From Gammaproteobacteria bacterium (lineage in GTDB: Bacteria > Pseudomonadota > Gammaproteobacteria > Pseudomonadales > Azotimanducaceae), in the NCBI GenBank assembly GCA_026707735.1, contig JAPOWH010000019.1, positions 1 through 64,000 of the forward strand: a stretch of 64,000 bases of DNA, read 5' to 3'. Both the position numbers and the translations under genes were made by a program. Under the pieces are notes generated by a model. It searched no databases. It worked only from the letters and a program-made list of their open reading frames with translations, and was not told the DNA's origin. Shown here piece by piece: positions 62,459-64,000 of the stretch (positions are counted from its first letter, which is position 1; the number at the start of each line of letters is the position of its first letter).

Positions 62459-64000
62459 CTACTGCGCTTCCTCAGTCTCGTCTTCTTGCGGATGCTGTCC
62501 GACGAAGAACTTCAAGTGCCACGAAATCAGTTCGCCAGACTCACCCTCCCGAGCATCTACCACCTTGAGTAGCCACTTACCTTCAGGCCTTTCCCCGTAG
62601 AACGCATTGGTGAGAAAGTGAAATTCGTCCGATTCGTCAATCGATCGCGCAAAGGCGTTGTTGAAGACGGGATTCACGACGCTCTCCGTGCCACTGGGCG
62701 ACGTTATCTGAATAGCAAGATCGCTCATGCGCGGATGGTCGGCAACAAATCGAACTTGGACTCCTTCAATGTGTACCACCACTTCGCTTGCAGGATCGTC
62801 AGGGTTGTCTGGGTCCACCTCTGCTTCGAGTTCTCCAGGTTCGATGCAATGTCGTTCCGTGGATTCGTCGCTGCAATACAGATATGCCAAAGGCAGGGCT
62901 ACATCCAGCGATAGATTCAATCCTGCGCCACTGCCATCGGGAATTTCAATTCCGACGTTAGGTTCATCGGGATTGAAATTCGGCGGCGTGCTCCCGGTCC
63001 ACTCGGTCACCGCAAACAGGCCAAGACTGTCAGGCTCATGGGTCTGCGCCAAGGAGACTGCAGCGTCTACATCGACGCCTCCAAACCCGTACCAATTGTG
63101 GAAGTGATAGCCCGCCGCGTTGGTGGTCCAACCGTGCTGAAGGATAAAGGGAGACTGTCCAACGGCAACGCGAACTCGGTCGAGTTCAGGTTCGATTATC
63201 CGACCCGTCTTGGCGAAAATGTGCTTTACATCACGAAAAGTAAGCTCCGGCTCGATACCCAGTAGTATTGCCACTGCGCCGGACATTACCGCAGCTGCCG
63301 CTGAAGTTCCCGACAGCAGGCCTGTGTAGTCGCCGTCGGGATTGGCGGAAGCGTCCCGCGTAAGTGGCTCGCGGGCGCCAGCGAGAACACCATACCCACG
63401 ATCCAATCCAAATTGGTCTGTAGAGATCAACGCCGCAGCAAATGAACCATACTGTCCAGCGGGAGCGGATATCCAAAGATTGCTACCCACACTCGAATAG
63501 CTTGAGCGCTGGTCTTGAGCATTAAACGCTCCTACAACCAAAACAAAGGGCAAGTTATTGGAGTAGTCGGCGTTTGAGCTACTGCATCCAATTTCCAAGT
63601 GTATGTCATGGGACAATGCTCCACACGACTCGAAGCTGTTGCCCGCCGACTTAATGAACATCATGCCTTTGCCCGCTCGAGTCCATCTCGTGAACCAGCC
63701 GAACAGATCGTAGGTGGCAAAGTTGTAGTCGCTTCTCAAAATCGAACCGAAGCTCATGTTTACGACGTCCACCGTGTTTTCCGATGCATCGCTGCCGCCA
63801 AATGACGTAATCAAATTGATGGAGGAGAAGTCCTTGAGCAGGTTGAAAGCCCGCAACGTCGCTTTCGGAGCAACCCCACGGCCACCTAGACCATTGTCAG
63901 CGATTGCTCCGACCGCGCCTGCTATAGTCGTGCCGTGATCGCCGGTCGTCCCGGGATTAAAGGGATCGTCCGGCTGCGATCCGTACCAGTACGAATCAGA
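62459..64000 (-). CDS. S8 subtilisin-like protease with C-terminal P domain (5' partial)
   Basis: The frame stays open to the right edge, so the start lies beyond it. The catalytic His is in 'GDHGTTIAGAVGA' near 63.9 kb and the Ser in 'SGTSAAAAVMSGAVAIL'; the catalytic Asp is outside the window. Between them lie 'VVNMSFGS' and the 'FVLVVGAFNAQDQRSSYSSVGSNLWISAPAG' segment. The last part ('VVHIEGVQVRFVADHPRMSDLAIQITSPSGTESVV...GKWLLKVVDAREGESGELISWHLKFF') is a proprotein-convertase P domain. Such proteins are usually exported. It is on the same strand as the aquaporin, whose start is about 80 bases further on. Confidence 0.92.
   Translation of the reverse strand, partial: SDSYWYGSQPDDPFNPGTTGDHGTTIAGAVGAIADNGLGGRGVAPKATLRAFNLLKDFSSINLITSFGGSDASENTVDVVNMSFGSILRSDYNFATYDLFGWFTRWTRAGKGMMFIKSAGNSFESCGALSHDIHLEIGCSSSNADYSNNLPFVLVVGAFNAQDQRSSYSSVGSNLWISAPAGQYGSFAAALISTDQFGLDRGYGVLAGAREPLTRDASANPDGDYTGLLSGTSAAAAVMSGAVAILLGIEPELTFRDVKHIFAKTGRIIEPELDRVRVAVGQSPFILQHGWTTNAAGYHFHNWYGFGGVDVDAAVSLAQTHEPDSLGLFAVTEWTGSTPPNFNPDEPNVGIEIPDGSGAGLNLSLDVALPLAYLYCSDESTERHCIEPGELEAEVDPDNPDDPASEVVVHIEGVQVRFVADHPRMSDLAIQITSPSGTESVVNPVFNNAFARSIDESDEFHFLTNAFYGERPEGKWLLKVVDAREGESGELISWHLKFFVGQHPQEDETEEAQ

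Overview
The window looks like about 64 kb of chromosome from a Gram-negative, probably gammaproteobacterial, aerobic heterotroph of roughly 50% GC. That placement is inferred from a TonB-dependent receptor, an outer-membrane-type lipoprotein, cytochrome c' with cytochrome b561, periplasmic alpha-2-macroglobulins (A2M), and many acyl-CoA, Fe/2-oxoglutarate and Gfo/Idh enzymes of the kind common in marine or host-associated bacteria. I saw no rRNA, tRNA, CRISPR array, intact insertion sequence or phage gene. One gene is cut by the left edge and one by the right edge.

Left part (1-13.6 kb): two bacterial PH-domain membrane proteins overlap a cytochrome b561 gene, which converges on a cytochrome c' gene. 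A YhaO/YhaN (SbcD/SbcC-like) nuclease-ATPase pair follows, then a PhyH-type dioxygenase, a lipoprotein whose C-terminal TlpA-like domain lacks the redox cysteines, and an M3 oligoendopeptidase.

Middle left (13.7-22.9 kb): an ankyrin protein, a class III CoA-transferase, a VOC protein, a HepT/MntA toxin-antitoxin pair, a Rieske oxygenase, a D-aminoacylase-like amidohydrolase, a glutathione transferase and a Gfo/Idh oxidoreductase. The enzymes suggest oxidative breakdown of small organic substrates.

Centre (23.4-41.6 kb): the most striking region. Three consecutive co-oriented paralogues of about 2000 residues each resemble bacterial alpha-2-macroglobulins. Copies 1 and 2 carry a CWEQ thioester motif and share a 727-bp identical, GC3-rich tract that points to gene conversion. 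Copy 3 has CWEH in place of CWEQ and an apparent one-base frameshift near its start. The three copies differ most just upstream of the conserved A2M core domain, where the protease bait region is expected. No pbpC partner is nearby. I read this as a diversifying periplasmic protease-trap array.

Right centre (41.7-52.4 kb): a PhyH-HEAT fusion, a secreted HEAT-like protein, a PhnB-type VOC protein, a membrane-anchored protein made of WxxxDP repeats, a single-chain biotin-dependent acyl-CoA carboxylase, an acyl-CoA dehydrogenase and an ABM-domain monooxygenase.

Right part (52.5-64 kb): a TonB-dependent receptor with a good sigma70 promoter and a strong terminator converges on a minus-strand series: crotonase, copper amine oxidase, a PhyH enzyme with an HxG rather than HxD metal motif, an NAD-dependent epimerase/reductase, a second Gfo/Idh enzyme, an aquaporin and a truncated subtilase with a P domain. 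The receptor and the enzymes plausibly serve uptake and catabolism of one class of amine-bearing or oxygenated compound, but the substrate cannot be read from sequence.
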